This document shows, piece after piece, positions 1 through 11,521 of a DNA stretch of 64,000 nt; within the stretch, counting starts at the first letter, position 1, and the number at the start of each line of letters is the position of its first letter. This DNA is from Scedosporium boydii (Eukaryota > Ascomycota > Sordariomycetes > Microascales > Microascaceae). The notes beneath the pieces were generated by a model. That model was not told where the DNA came from and searched no databases. It was given only the letters and a program-made list of their open reading frames with translations. The translations under genes and the position numbers were made by a program. The DNA lies in NCBI GenBank assembly GCA_002221725.1, contig NJFT01000003.1:310001-374000 (forward strand), given 5' to 3'.

Positions 1-630
1 AATGCCGATAATACTACGCCTCCTAACAACGGCCTCATCAACGTCGACCTCGGAAACCTCCTCGGCGGCGGTGCCGCGACGCCCGATGCGCAGACACCTG
101 CGGCCCCCACCCCGGCAGCGGCGACCACATTAATAGCGGTTCCCACTCCCACTCCCGAGAATGCAGATCCGACCCCAACGCCCGAACCAGCAGACTCAAC
201 GCCCACCGCCGCTCCACCTGCCGCCCAGACGACGCTGGTCGCGATACCAAACACCGAAGACACACCTGCACCTGCACCTGTACCAGTAGCCGACGTGCAA
301 ACGCCACTGGACAATGTTACGCCTGGCGTTGCCGATGCCACCGAGTCAGCTCCGGCTCTCCCTGCTCCTAGTGAGGGATCTTCTTCCAGCAACATGCTTA
401 TCCCTATCGTCGGTGCATCTGCCGGCGGTGCTCTTCTCATCATAATTATTGCCATAATCATGACGACCAGGTACAGGAGGAGAAGGTGGCCCTTCGCGAA
501 GCGCAAGTTCGCCCGACTCGACGACGAGCTGGAGACGAGCTCCGTGAGCGGTGGATCTAAGTGGGATCCATCAAGGGTCGGTCCCGAGTCGAGCCGGATT
601 AGCAGGTTTATGGCAAACCGGAGTCAATGA
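1..630 (+). CDS. C-terminal part of a single-pass membrane-anchored surface protein (5' truncated)
   Basis: The frame is open from base 1 to a TGA at 628-630, so the N-terminus lies outside the window. About 130 residues very rich in Pro, Thr, Ala and Ser come first, as in O-mannosylated fungal wall stalks. A transmembrane segment starting around LIPIVGASAGGALLIIIIA follows, then a basic stop-transfer (RYRRRRW) and a cytoplasmic tail of about 50 residues rich in Ser, Arg and Asp. This architecture is shared by Mid2/Wsc-type wall sensors, secreted hydrolases with anchors, and several uncharacterised fungal surface proteins. The domain that would decide between them is missing. Topology (outside stalk, inside tail) is inferred from the charge bias. 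Confidence 0.85.
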   Translation, partial: NADNTTPPNNGLINVDLGNLLGGGAATPDAQTPAAPTPAAATTLIAVPTPTPENADPTPTPEPADSTPTAAPPAAQTTLVAIPNTEDTPAPAPVPVADVQTPLDNVTPGVADATESAPALPAPSEGSSSSNMLIPIVGASAGGALLIIIIAIIMTTRYRRRRWPFAKRKFARLDDELETSSVSGGSKWDPSRVGPESSRISRFMANRSQ

Positions 631-1514
631 GCGAGAGAGGATGAGGGAAGCCAATCTCGAAGGGGGTGTTTCAGCTAGCCTGACATCCGATGCTGGGGAA
701 TGAGGATTCACGACCGGGTGCGACTCTTTTTTTTCCACCTGTATTCTTTTTTTATTGTGTGAGGGTCAGGGGCTGGGCCGCTGGGCTTGCAATCACGTCA
801 GAGACTTTTCGCTTCGACAACTTGGGATTCTCAGAAGACTGGGCGGGAATGAAATGAGTGCATTTGAAAATTCACGATAACGGCGTTTATGAGGGCTTGC
901 ACTTGGGAATCGTCATCTTTTGCCAGTCAATCAATCATGTCCATAGCATAGTATTCGGTACATAAAAAGAATATCACATTTGAATGGCAGGTAGAGAGCA
1001 GACCTAGTCCGAATGGCATTTCTAATCATCACTGATACATTGATTTTAAACGAAAGGGTCGGCGTCTTGCCTGGGATGAGATCGTCCGCCCCGCAAGCGG
1101 CTTCCGTATAATTACATGGCGAGTACCTTGGGTCAGCCGAATGCGTAGCCATCTCCGCCAGGTGGCGCTGGCTTAGAGCCCTAGGAGAAGTAGAAAAGTG
1201 TATACATACAGTTGCTACCTCTAAAGTCCAGAGGCCGATTGGCAAAGTCCGAAAAGGCGGAGGAGGCCCAGCATCTGGGTCGCGGGGCAGGCTGGCGGTT
1301 GGCCTGCGACATGGAACTACCAAAGAGTCACACACAAATTCTCCAGCTCCGGCGGGGAGACAGAGGGAGACAGAAGCCTCGTAATTCTTCATTCACATAC
1401 GAAGTATGTCGTAACCATCCATCACTCAATTTAAAGCCATCTTCTTGATTAAAAGACGACGTCTACGACGTCTTCTCTCATTTCCCCCGATCCTACCCCC
1501 GGCGATGATAAATC
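631..1514. other. Intergenic: 3' flank of the membrane protein and 5' flank of the deaminase gene
   Basis: No convincing gene. ORFs on both strands (for example 931-1392 minus, 1212-1448 plus) have no recognisable domain. Two GACGTC palindromes (1458-1463 and 1467-1472) lie about 40 bp before the next start codon and could be CRE/bZIP-type sites. A TACGAAGTA motif lies at 1398-1406. Confidence 0.5.
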
Positions 1515-3768
1515 ATGGGCGGAACTGCTCCGAAGCTCCCGCCCGTGGAAGGACCCACCAAAGCGGCGATTAGATGCGCCGAGAATATCGCCCTCCTCCG
1601 AATCCTGCACGAAATACCACAAAAGGCCCTGAAGAACAGTCCGAGCTCCCTAGCTTTTCGGCATGAGGAGTACAGCCTGCCGTTCGATCGGGAACGACAT
1701 TTAACTGGGACTTTAGCTTTTTTGTCATGCTTGAAAGACGACCCGGGCCGCATCCCGGCTACATCAGTCCGGGAATCCGGGAAAGGCTCCTCGCTGAAGC
1801 TCAGTGTCCTCGTTGCCGTAAATCGTAAGAGCACAGAGGATGGAAGGTCTGCTCTCCAGAAGATTGTCGAGGGATTCGAACGGATTTTCAGCCACCTTCA
1901 TTTCATCGATCAGAGTAAGTGGATCTACCTCTCTTCCCCGTGGTAGAGAAATCCCACCTTCTGACATAGGCTGTCTGCCAGAGGAAGAAGCAGAAATCCG
2001 TGATCGAGTCATGGATGCTATTATATCCATGTGTGAAGTGCGGATTCTTGAGCGCCTCAACTTGGCCCGGAAGAAGACTAGAAAGGCTCGAAATAGCGCC
2101 AGTGCAGGGAAATCCATCATAGAATTGCTCGAAGAAGCCGTTGACGAGCTACGGCGTAACAACCCCACAAAGAGTTTGGATTCTGAAACTCAGTCTTTCG
2201 TAACAAGGGCTCGATCCGTGATACACCAGGCCAATGCGTGGAAGAAGCACAGCGTACCTGCAGAAATGAACGCGCTCATCCGAGAGATCTTCATCTTGAG
2301 AAGCCTGCCCAAATGGAATAGCATCACGGAGGGCGAAACCTCAGGGTCTCGGATGGAAAAAATGATTAAAAGAGTTTCCAGATACTTCGAAGCGGCGATA
2401 TTCTTATGCCAGACTGCGAGGAAATTTCCCATTGCGAGGAAAATGACCGTGGTTGCCGTGGACCTGCCGGCCGCCATCTTGAATCAGGTGCGGCCCCAGA
2501 CCAATCCTTCAAATTTCGGGACCGCTTTCAGCCGGCTGGGGGAAGGCAAGAAGAGCAGGGCACTCATTCACCCCCTAATCAACACGACGGACGAAGTAGC
2601 AGAGGCTCAGTTCTTGGAATATACCAGCGCCATTCTCGAACCGACAACAGTCCACGGAGAGATTCAAATCTTGGCATATTGCGACTTGTATCCGAAGGGG
2701 AGATACCCACGAGTTGTGTGCTCCAGCAAGCATGCCTGCTTTCTTTGCAACCAATTCATCACGTTACATGCGAAGATGTACACCCCTTCTTCCCATGGGA
2801 GATTGTATCATCGTTGGAGGCTACCCAATTTTGGGACTGTGAATATGAAGTCTGGCTTCAATGCTCAGCTAGAAAAGTTTGCGATGGATAGTCTGAAGAC
2901 CATGCGCGAGAGCAAAGAGCGCATCAAGCATCCCGATCCAAATGAGAGTGCCTTACACTCACTTCTTCTCTCGGAAACCTCCCTATTAAATGGCATTGTA
3001 GCCGGGAGCACTGGACTTGAAGAGATCAATATGAACGAAGGGACTGAAGAAGACTTCGTACCTAAAAAACTGGAAAATACGGAGCGCCACGGGGCGGATG
3101 AGCCGAATTCTGAAGGCGAAGAATCAAGCACTAGTGATTATGTGGAGAGTGTAACAGCTGGGGTGACTCCAGAGAACGATGCTGAGACTAGTGCTTTAGC
3201 ACCTTTAGAAACTAAGTTTGATGCTGTTGAGGAGAGAAGTGAGGAGAGAAGCGAAAATCAGGATTCAACTACCATCAGAACGGGCAAACCAGATGGCAAC
3301 TGTGCGGATGGAAGTTGTGGGGATGACAGGCCAGAAGTCACTGTGCCCCCTTCTGTTGTTGTTATTCCGCCAACACCTATCCCTGTCGAAACTCAACCAT
3401 CTTCCTTGGCTGCAGAAGTTGAACAGCCTCCGCCATTGTGCGACAAGGGAGCTCTCAACGAACTGAAGCGAGGAGACGTAAAGTCGCACTCTCGCTACGC
3501 GGAGACGTTGGAATTATTGGTAGACTATCCGGACGCAGTTGCAAGATCTTCGGGGATCGGGGATAAGTCTCAATGCATTCGCTATACCTTGGAGTGGCTC
3601 GATTCGAGAGAGGCCACAGAAATTCGCTTGGACCAGGATATTTCTATTGTGGACGTTGGCACTCTTGATACGGAGGTATCAATTCCGCTGGAACGTGCCC
3701 AGGGCAAAGTCCTTTATCTCTCCAGTGGCAAGTCTGTGCTTCGCGTTCACTTACTTCCCAGCAGCTGA
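1515..3768 (+). CDS. OTT_1508-like deaminase-fold protein
   Basis: Two exons, 1515-1914 and 1970-3768, joined across a 55 bp intron (GTAAGT to ATAG), give 732 aa. The join fuses an N-terminal helical region typical of the family with a zinc-dependent deaminase-like core. The metal and catalytic motif is seen as H362-G-E364 and C390-x2-C393, followed by a conserved SSHGRLYHRW segment. This matches the fungal-expanded OTT_1508 deaminase family (Pfam OTT_1508_deam), related to cytidine-deaminase-like proteins. Substrates are unknown; a nucleic-acid-directed role has been proposed for the superfamily. After the core come about 140 acidic, low-complexity residues and a C-terminal segment of about 90 residues. 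The start is the first ATG of the open exon 1. Family assignment rests on remembered motifs; the biochemical role is not known. Confidence 0.8.
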
Positions 3769-4125
3769 GCAATGAAGCAACCTGTCCTACATGGACGTTG
3801 ATAGTTAGAAGAGATTGGCCCTAGGGTCCGGAATCAGTCCCCTTGAGGACGCAATAGAAATCTGTATATCTTAAGATTGATATGACGTATAGTGTCCCGT
3901 TTCCATGATAAGCCAGAATACTATCCGCACTTGACCTTTTGGGCAGCTCTTTTATTGAGTCAGAAATATCCTAATAATAGGAACTTGTGCGGCGCGCAAT
4001 AGACGATATGCGGATTAACGAATATGGAAAGGCTTCACTATGAATTAAACATTGGTGCTAATAGTCGATGCAACTTCAAAAGGTAATTAGGTCAAGGAGG
4101 AATCCTCTCAACAACACGCCCCTGC
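3769..4125. other. Convergent 3' intergenic region
   Basis: This AT-rich spacer separates the ends of two convergent genes. No ORF, tRNA or repeat was recognised. Confidence 0.5.
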
Positions 4126-4713
4126 TCACAAACAATTCTCCGAGCCGCCTGGCGCATTCGAATTCACACGGCACTTCGCCCAGATAACCTCAATATCCGC
4201 AACCTCGTAATCTCCCAAGCCCTGAACATCTCCAGTGACCCACCAAGGTACCCATCTCGTCACGCCCTGCGAGGTCACCTCCTGTACAGCGACCCAGCGA
4301 TTTTGGGTTTCCTCCCCAAAGCGAAGGAGTTGCGCCCCTCCGCACCTTGGCTTTTGTATCCTCCATCCACTGACTTGGACGCCCTCAGTATCGGGATGCC
4401 AGGTCTCAAAGAGTCGTAGAGCACCTTGGACGTTGTCCTCCTGGGTCAGAGCAAGGTAGCCTGGGACCGGGGGCGGGTGGGGATTGGTGGGGACAACGCG
4501 GAGCTCCCCAGCCACGGAATCGGAGAATCGAGAGAAGTGGTCGGCGGGATTGTATGGTGGCTCAGAAACGCCTGGGGATCCGTTGGTGGAGGTATTGAGG
4601 CGGAGGAGCTGACCATTGATGACGGTATTACCACCGACAAAGCGGAGGAAGTAGTCGGTGGCGTGGGTGCCTGCAATGAGGCTGGTGAAGACGAGGGCGA
4701 GGTTATACTTCAT
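4126..4713 (-). CDS. Small secreted protein of unknown function
   Basis: Single exon, 195 aa. Residues 1-18 form a clear signal peptide (MKYNLALVFTSLIAGTHA) with an Ala-x-Ala-like cleavage site, so export is likely. The mature part has many Trp residues (including WVPWW) and three Cys near the C-terminus (C-G-G, K-C-R and E-N-C-L contexts). No enzyme motif, lectin motif or GPI signal was recognised. The size suits a lineage-restricted secreted protein, but a function cannot be assigned. The start is the first ATG and directly precedes the signal peptide. Confidence 0.75.
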   Translation of the reverse strand: MKYNLALVFTSLIAGTHATDYFLRFVGGNTVINGQLLRLNTSTNGSPGVSEPPYNPADHFSRFSDSVAGELRVVPTNPHPPPVPGYLALTQEDNVQGALRLFETWHPDTEGVQVSGWRIQKPRCGGAQLLRFGEETQNRWVAVQEVTSQGVTRWVPWWVTGDVQGLGDYEVADIEVIWAKCRVNSNAPGGSENCL

Positions 4714-6009
4714 CTCGTCTAGTTTGCAAATATATTATATTATGTGATTAATATTTAAGATGATTTGACGTTTTCGAGGTTCGTCTGATAGTGTAGTTAA
4801 GCTTAAATGAACACAGAGTGCTTGGAGAACCTTGGAGAATTTATATGCATCCAGCTCCTATTGTCGACGTCAGACATTGCAGCCAAATCGGACTTTTTCC
4901 ATGCCGGGCTTACACGGAAGAGCCAATCCCAAGTCATGCCCGGCCGACCCCGGAACCAGAGAGCAAATAAACTGCGACTTCATGACATATGACAGCGTTT
5001 TCACGATATTCTTCATTCGTGTCAAGCTCCCCTCGTGATTCCAATCGTCATTGTAGCGGGTGATCAGTAGCAAGCCCAGGGAAAGAGTGGGTCGGATCTA
5101 CATCCGAGATGGGTGCCTTGGTCGAATGCCCCACGATGAATGGTTGAAGAAGCACAGGGCAGATGCGACACCACCTCGTATCCGTCAGTGGCGCGACTTG
5201 GCGTCCACTCAAATCACGCAGAGACAACAGAGACAGACGGCCTAACCCGCCACCCCTGCGGCAACATACCACACCTCAAGCTCTAAAATCGGGCACTATT
5301 TTTGGGGTTGAGTTGTGCGTTTTGCGAGGAATGCGATCGTGTGCTGTGTGATGCCCTTCGTGTCCGTCTACCACATGCACTCGTGTCGGATGGCTTTTTG
5401 CCCTCGAACTTCCTCTGGGGCATGGGGTGATTGGAAGATGGGTTCCATTTAGGGTTGCTCTATAGTCTAAGATCAACTCAGAGAAGGGATTAAGTCGTCT
5501 TCCTCGTCTCGCGGGCCCTGGGATTTTGCAATAGTGGGATTGTGGACCGTGGGATCAATAAATCCTCGCTTACCGAAATGAGCTTACAGGGTCCTGCCAG
5601 GCGGTGACATCAGGATGCTGTCGAGTTGATGGGGAATTACCGACTCCATTCGCCAAGAGGGGATTAAAATGCGAAGATGGGCCAGTTCCGATATAGTGCA
5701 ACGATCTTGACAATTCTCGCTAGCATCCCCTCGGTCACTAAGTGACTTGGCCCTGACAGGAAAACCCTGGATAGCGTGGAGACTATTATCCTCTCTAGAA
5801 GCACAAGATATAAATAGGCAAAAAGCATGTGCGGTGATGGAAACATTAATACAGGAGACTCCGAAGTTATATTAGACATAGCCTCCCCAATCAACATACA
5901 TGTAGCTTCGACAGTGCATTCATAATCCATAACGACCGTGATGGCAACTCAGAGTTGCTTTACCAGAATACCTCCTAACTCGACTGTTTCAACACCGCTG
6001 CTTTTCGAC
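4714..6009. other. Intergenic region upstream of the secreted-protein gene
   Basis: About 1.3 kb with only short ORFs on both strands (for example 5048-5272 minus and 5664-5930 minus). None has a domain, signal peptide or convincing splice partners. It probably contains the promoter of the secreted-protein gene and the 3' UTR of the regulator. Confidence 0.45.
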
Positions 6010-8474
6010 TTATTTGGACCCAGACTCAGTCCACCACTCGTCCGTCTCCGCAGTCGGATGAAACAACGCGTTTGAATCCAACTCGGTAAGCTCGCTCAAC
6101 ATAGCCAGATCCACATTACAAAGGTTTAATACACCAAAGTCGGCGTCGTGTTGGTTCCCGACTTCCAGCAACCCTGTATCGCCAACCACAAAATCTACCG
6201 GAGGCGGTGAGAAGATGTCCATTACTGAAATGTGACCTGGGTTTGCAAGGGTAGTCGCGGGCTTGTCAACTTCCATCCCCTCTTCCATTGAATCAGATTC
6301 GCATCTGAGGCTACTCAGAGAGTCCTCAGGCGTGGGCATTCCGCTCGCGGTCTCAATCGCCCCCTTTCCTGTTCCGGAGCCAGTTACCAGGTCGTGAAGG
6401 CCAAATTTCCTGAGGCCCGCGTCAAGTAGCATTGCCGCGAAATCCCCCGTGACGTACAAGACACGCATCTTTTCTATCACTCCCCTACATATGCGGAAGG
6501 AGTGGATGGCGTTGTGCCGCACCTCGGGGTCGGAGTGTCTCATCTGCTGAAGGTAGACGATTGCACTGGGAAGGAAAGCCGTGATGCCACTCCCGGGGAG
6601 GAACTTTTCAAGATTCCATTCGAGCAAGTCTGCAGCTGTTTGTGCGATTCGCATGGCGGCTTCCCGCGCCTTGTGAGTTGAAACTTCCGCAGGTGACGAG
6701 GAAGAGGCCTTTGCCGGGAGATTCGGCAAGAATCGACATCGATGGAGGGCTAAGATCGTGGCGTTATAAGTCATGTGCAGGAGAGCCCGTTGGACTGCGA
6801 TGCTGGCATAGCCATCGCGTTTGTCCGATGATTGTAGAGGGCGGGTCTGGCAGCATGGTGGAAGAGAGTTGCTCCATTCCTTGAGCTCCTCGTCCGCACG
6901 ATTGATTTCCTCTGTTTCGAGTGCCTTCGTGGGAAAGATCATCATGGTGCTTTCGACGGCATTCCTCTCCGGCTTCAAGGTTTCGCGAGGTTTCATGGCA
7001 TATTGGGCGTCGAGAATGTGTCCCGTACGCACCAGAAGCTTCACCTTGGCTATGCATAGCAAAGCGAGGTCACGCTGCATCTCCACATTTCGGATAAGCT
7101 CACAGTTAGGCAGGATACCACTATGGTACCTGTCTATGACCCCGATATCGAAGTCATCTTCCTCAAGCATCGGTAGATCAAAGTCTTTCTCGTAGATACG
7201 AGTCGGCCGCCTCAAGCCGAGTGTGAGAAGACGATCACGCATCAAGGCAGACCACCAGACACGCTTCCAAAGTCCTCGCTTGGACTGAGTCATCCTGTTT
7301 CCGCTATCACGATGGATTCCCATGCAGCGAGCGAGGGAGATAGCGATGCCCAGCCAGTGCCATGTATCCTTCTGATCGTCTGGGCCTTCATACCAGTACG
7401 TCATCAGGAGTAGAGTCTGGATGAGAAGAAACCGATCTGACTCGACATCAAAATCGTAGAGTAACTATCATACGTCTGTTAACCACAGTTCCTCGATATT
7501 GCTGACTCCTCTTTTGAGAAGGGGCAAGATCAACTTACTCTCGCCCGCTGTAGGAGAGCTCTCCTGGCCTCCTTCCGCGTGGAATAGCCATTTCTGTGAA
7601 TCTCATCCATACTGACAAACCCCGCGCCCGAAAACATCACAGCTTGATACAAAACCAAGCTTGTCTGCCCTTTAGAACCATCGCGATGATAGACGATATT
7701 GAGGAAGTCGCCAAGGTCAAGCACCGGCATGTAGGGATGGACATATTCAACAAAGGCCTTGAGTAGCGCATTCTGGAACTCGAGGCTTGGGAGAGTCAGG
7801 GCGCCTTTGGCCTGAAGATACTGCGTATCCGTAGCGTCGAGCCTAGCTGGCAACGGCTTTAGGAAAGCGGGAAACACAGGCGGTATCGCCGGCGAGCTAC
7901 AGGGAAGAGAGAAATCATAGCTGATAGGAGGGGTTGGATGGGGATTGTTGAAGATGATGTTCGCCGTCTCAGGGATGGGTATTGGTAAGGTCGGTTCCAG
8001 AACGAGGCCAAACGGTCTCGCCAGGTCCACATCGAGAACCTCACTCCGGGGAATCTCATTCGGCAATCGTGCCGGTAATGCTACCTCTTTGTGGGGTGCG
8101 TTGCTACCGGATTTCTTAGGTCTAAGAGTAGCACCTGGTTAACGACGGGTCACACCGAGGATGGAGAAGTCAAATGAAGGATAATGCTTACGGTTTATTA
8201 TGACGACTTGGAAGTCGGATACACTGAAAATATTGAGCAAAAATCAGCGCCTGGAACTCTGGTGAGAAGGCGGGGAGAAGGTTACATGAGGGCATACCTC
8301 AGTGTTGTTTCGGCGGCAGCTCCAGCAAGGAAATCCTTCAATCGTGTCGCACCGAATTTTCTTCCGCCGGCAGGAAACGCAGGCTAAAGGATCCCGTCGT
8401 CGGGTCGGTTTCCGTCCCGGCGCGGATTTTGCAGTACATAACGAGGGTTTTGAAGGCATTTCTCTGGAGCTCAT
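6010..8474 (-). CDS. Zn2Cys6 transcription factor, cutinase transcription factor 1 (CTF1)-like
   Basis: Four exons on the minus strand: 8474-8298, 8223-8192, 8121-7539 and 7464-6010, with introns of 74, 70 and 74 bp. They encode 748 aa. The N-terminal binuclear cluster has cysteines 32, 35, 42, 50, 53 and 60; the sixth Cys is split from the rest by intron 1. Next comes a short linker, then a fungal-specific transcription factor domain (PF04082 type) with the diagnostic stretches LLLMTYWYEGPDDQKDTWHW and RPTRI. This is the CTF1/cutinase-regulator type of sequence, associated in other fungi with cutinase, lipid and fatty-acid utilisation genes. The targets here are unknown. The C-terminus is acidic and Ser-rich, a plausible activation region. 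No lipid-metabolism gene is adjacent, so a trans-acting role is likely. Confidence 0.88.
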
Positions 8475-11400
8475 GCGAAGGAAACTGGAGTGAACAAAAA
8501 ATCAATCAATCGAAAAGGGTTTCGAGAAATGAAGAGCTCAATGTCTTCGTCGATCTAGTGCCAAAATGGCTGGGTCCCTGGGAATGAGCCTCGGCTTCTT
8601 GCTCTGGTGGGTCTTCGGCAGTGCCGGGATTTGCACTCCAACTCCACAGGCGGACCTCGAGAAAGGGGCCAGACTCGGTGGTTATAAGCACAACAAAAAC
8701 ACTGGTAGGAGAGGACGATTCAGTGTCGTTATCACATCACACATTCAACAAAACTGGGGTAGATTTAAAGCGTAGAGTCTGGGCATTTCATGATGTTGGG
8801 GCCCCGGACATCTTTAAACGGGATTGGGGATTCTTTGCGGGGGCGGAGTTGACAAGCATCGGATTGCGGGGATGGTCAGAGGATGGAGATAGCCTCTGCT
8901 ACTGGCAATATTCCCGTGCCAAATCTTGTGGAGTGCACACCGTGGAAGCACCCTGATAGGGCCTCGCCCGGATGGTCGGGGTCATGGAGATTGTGGAGGC
9001 TTGGGGAGAGAGGGGGACGCCAAGATCAAATCGGTTCTAGTCGCAGGCATGGCGAATCACCTCAAGCACCACTCGAAGGCCATGTGGGTCGTGCTAACCC
9101 TTGAAGGGAAACCTCCGCAGCTCAGAGCGTCGTATCGTACGAGAGTGCCCTATGAGACCTTCTTGTCCAACCCCGCTGAAGCTGACGAAGTGCGTCCCCC
9201 TTAATGTTAGCCTTGAGCCTCCGTCGGAGACTGTCCAAACTCGGAACACATCCGGTGGAACATCTGGCGAGTCTCTGCCCCGATAATTACGAGTACAGGG
9301 ACTATTGAAGATGATTAACCACAGGCAGCAGCTCAGGAAGGAGATCGAATGTGGAATCTCAACCCGAGCGATTTTATAGGTCTGTGAGATCTACAGGAAA
9401 CTCGTCTGATTTGTCCACGACTTGTTCCCATCTTCATGTGCTTGGCTTCGATCGTAATGTTATAACATTCGAGTGAAGCAATCCTCCAGACTGTCCTCAA
9501 ACAGCCACACTCATGCGGAGAAAAATTGTTTACCACCTACGAAGTACCTTCCTTTGACGGAAAGTAAACTTAATCGCTGATTATCGCCTACGAACGTATG
9601 CGACTGGGGGGGTAGATGCACATGTCACGTTCTTGAGCAAGAGCAGTTGGAGTCTTATTTCCTAAGATTGCACAAGGCCAATCTATACATCTCGGATTGT
9701 ATTGATCCCGAGGGCTGAACCCAGCATCTAAATCGGGAAAAAATCTAGAAACTCATCCTGGCCCTTCTCTGCATCACGTCTTGACAGAGGTATCGTCTTC
9801 TCACCTCCCAAAGCTTACCTACGAAGTAGACGTCCGCGGAGAAGACGTCATAAAGGCCCTCACGAAGAGGCAAGGCTCCGCTTCCATTATTTATTTTTAG
9901 CAACTAGGTATATATGTTGGTTATGCCCACTCCCCTAGACATAGAAAAAGACGCATGGCGTGAGACTGGAACGGAAGTGCGACGATGCGGCGGGACCACC
10001 ACGTGGAAGATGCGCCGGTCTTGGCGGAGCCTGTGAATATAATTTTCTCACAGCAGAGAGAATGGCCCGCGCTGGCCGAGGTCTCTGTTTACACATGCCA
10101 CGCGATAACGTGCTCGCCTATTACCGTCGCTCGAGTTCAACCAGGCTGTCCTCCATTGGCCAATTTATGACGGGATATGTGGCGCAGTAACGGTTAACGG
10201 ACGCTTGCGTTTCAAATCCAGCGACTTTGGAGTCTATCCCAAGGTCTGGTCATCCATGGCGATGATCAAGCAACCGACTCGGAGGGCGAACTTGCAGAGG
10301 TAACAATTCTAGTGATGAATCAACGAACAGCGAAAGCCAAAACAGATATTTGTACAGGTTTCACCGGTTCATCACCCTCTGAGTCAAGAACACTGAGCTT
10401 GAGTAGGGTCTCATAGAGGTAGAAAATCGATTCTCCATGTACTCGTGGTATGGCAATTTTTTTTTTTTTTTTTTTCCCCTCTTGGACAAAACCGCGCATG
10501 ATGTACAGCTCTCACAAGGTCATATGTTTCCTTGGACGGATTACATCCAGGTTATACTGTCTGTAATAATACAGAAAGCGCCACATATATCTTTCAACCT
10601 GCAAGTCTCTCTTTTTCCGACGGACTGATTCCTTCCATAGGAGGGGCATAGGACACAGCGGCGTTTTTAGCAACTGGGCGTGTGCTTGTAGCATATCTTG
10701 CAAGACACGAATCTGAGTCTATAACAATATCGAAGCGTTATACCATTGACGACTTCAGCTCCTTGGCAGGTTACCTAGTGGAATCTGACTGCCAAAGCAT
10801 TGACTGCCTCCGAGGCTTGTATAAGGTTGCCGACGGTGATGATACTGGCTCTACCCTGCAAAACCTTAAAAACGCTTGCGACGAGACTAACTCTCCGCCA
10901 TCACTTCGAGATCAATGCTAGACGGGGTCTCCTTTCAGGGGTAATAGCCTGTAGTTATTAGATTCGGCATAGAACTTATTCCCATCTAAGGTGAGACGAG
11001 TGGCTGGTGATAGCGCCCGTCTGAAGCAGGATATCAAGTGATAAAGACTTGGTAAAGATAGACAAAAGCTGAGAGAAAAGCCGCTCTATCTAACGCTCCC
11101 AAGAATGTACGGTATCTGTGGTCGCAATTCATAAACTAGAGCGGTTTACTACAATGGAGATTGTTGAGACATTTTCTACGAAGACTACGCTTCGATGATT
11201 AGATCCCATTTTGATGGGAAAGTAAAGGTGGCTGAAGTTATAGGACCTATTTGGTCTACAACTCGCGACAAGTGATTGAAGTAAAGGAGAAAGAGCGGAG
11301 TTCTGTTGACTGCGTCTATCGAACTGGTCTCAAACCGTATCCGAGAGAAGACGCCACTGCTACGTATCACTTGATTTGTGACGGAGACAGTCTGGTGAGA

Positions 11401-11521
11401 ACGAATAAAGGTGATAACTAGTAGACATCCCCGTTTGTACTAGAATGTCTCGGAAACTCTGTGCCACCCACAGTCTAACAGCTCTCCCGTCAACTATCAC
11501 CTCGCCTATGTACATTGTCTT
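8475..11521. other. Large intergenic region without a convincing gene
   Basis: Three kilobases with only short, unconserved-looking ORFs. Contents noted: upstream flank of the CTF1-like gene, two TACGAAGTA motifs (9538-9546, 9820-9828), a 19 nt poly-T tract (10457-10475), and an open stretch at 10682-10921 that ends in a Cys-bearing tail but lacks a start or signal peptide. No tRNA or transposon ends were seen. Confidence 0.45.
10457..10475 (+). repeat. Poly-T tract of 19 nt
   Basis: A homopolymer run in an otherwise gene-free region; no element boundary was seen around it. Confidence 0.9.

Noticed and set aside
931..1392. 153 aa minus-strand ORF
   Set aside because: No domain or codon bias. 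It lies in the promoter of the deaminase gene.
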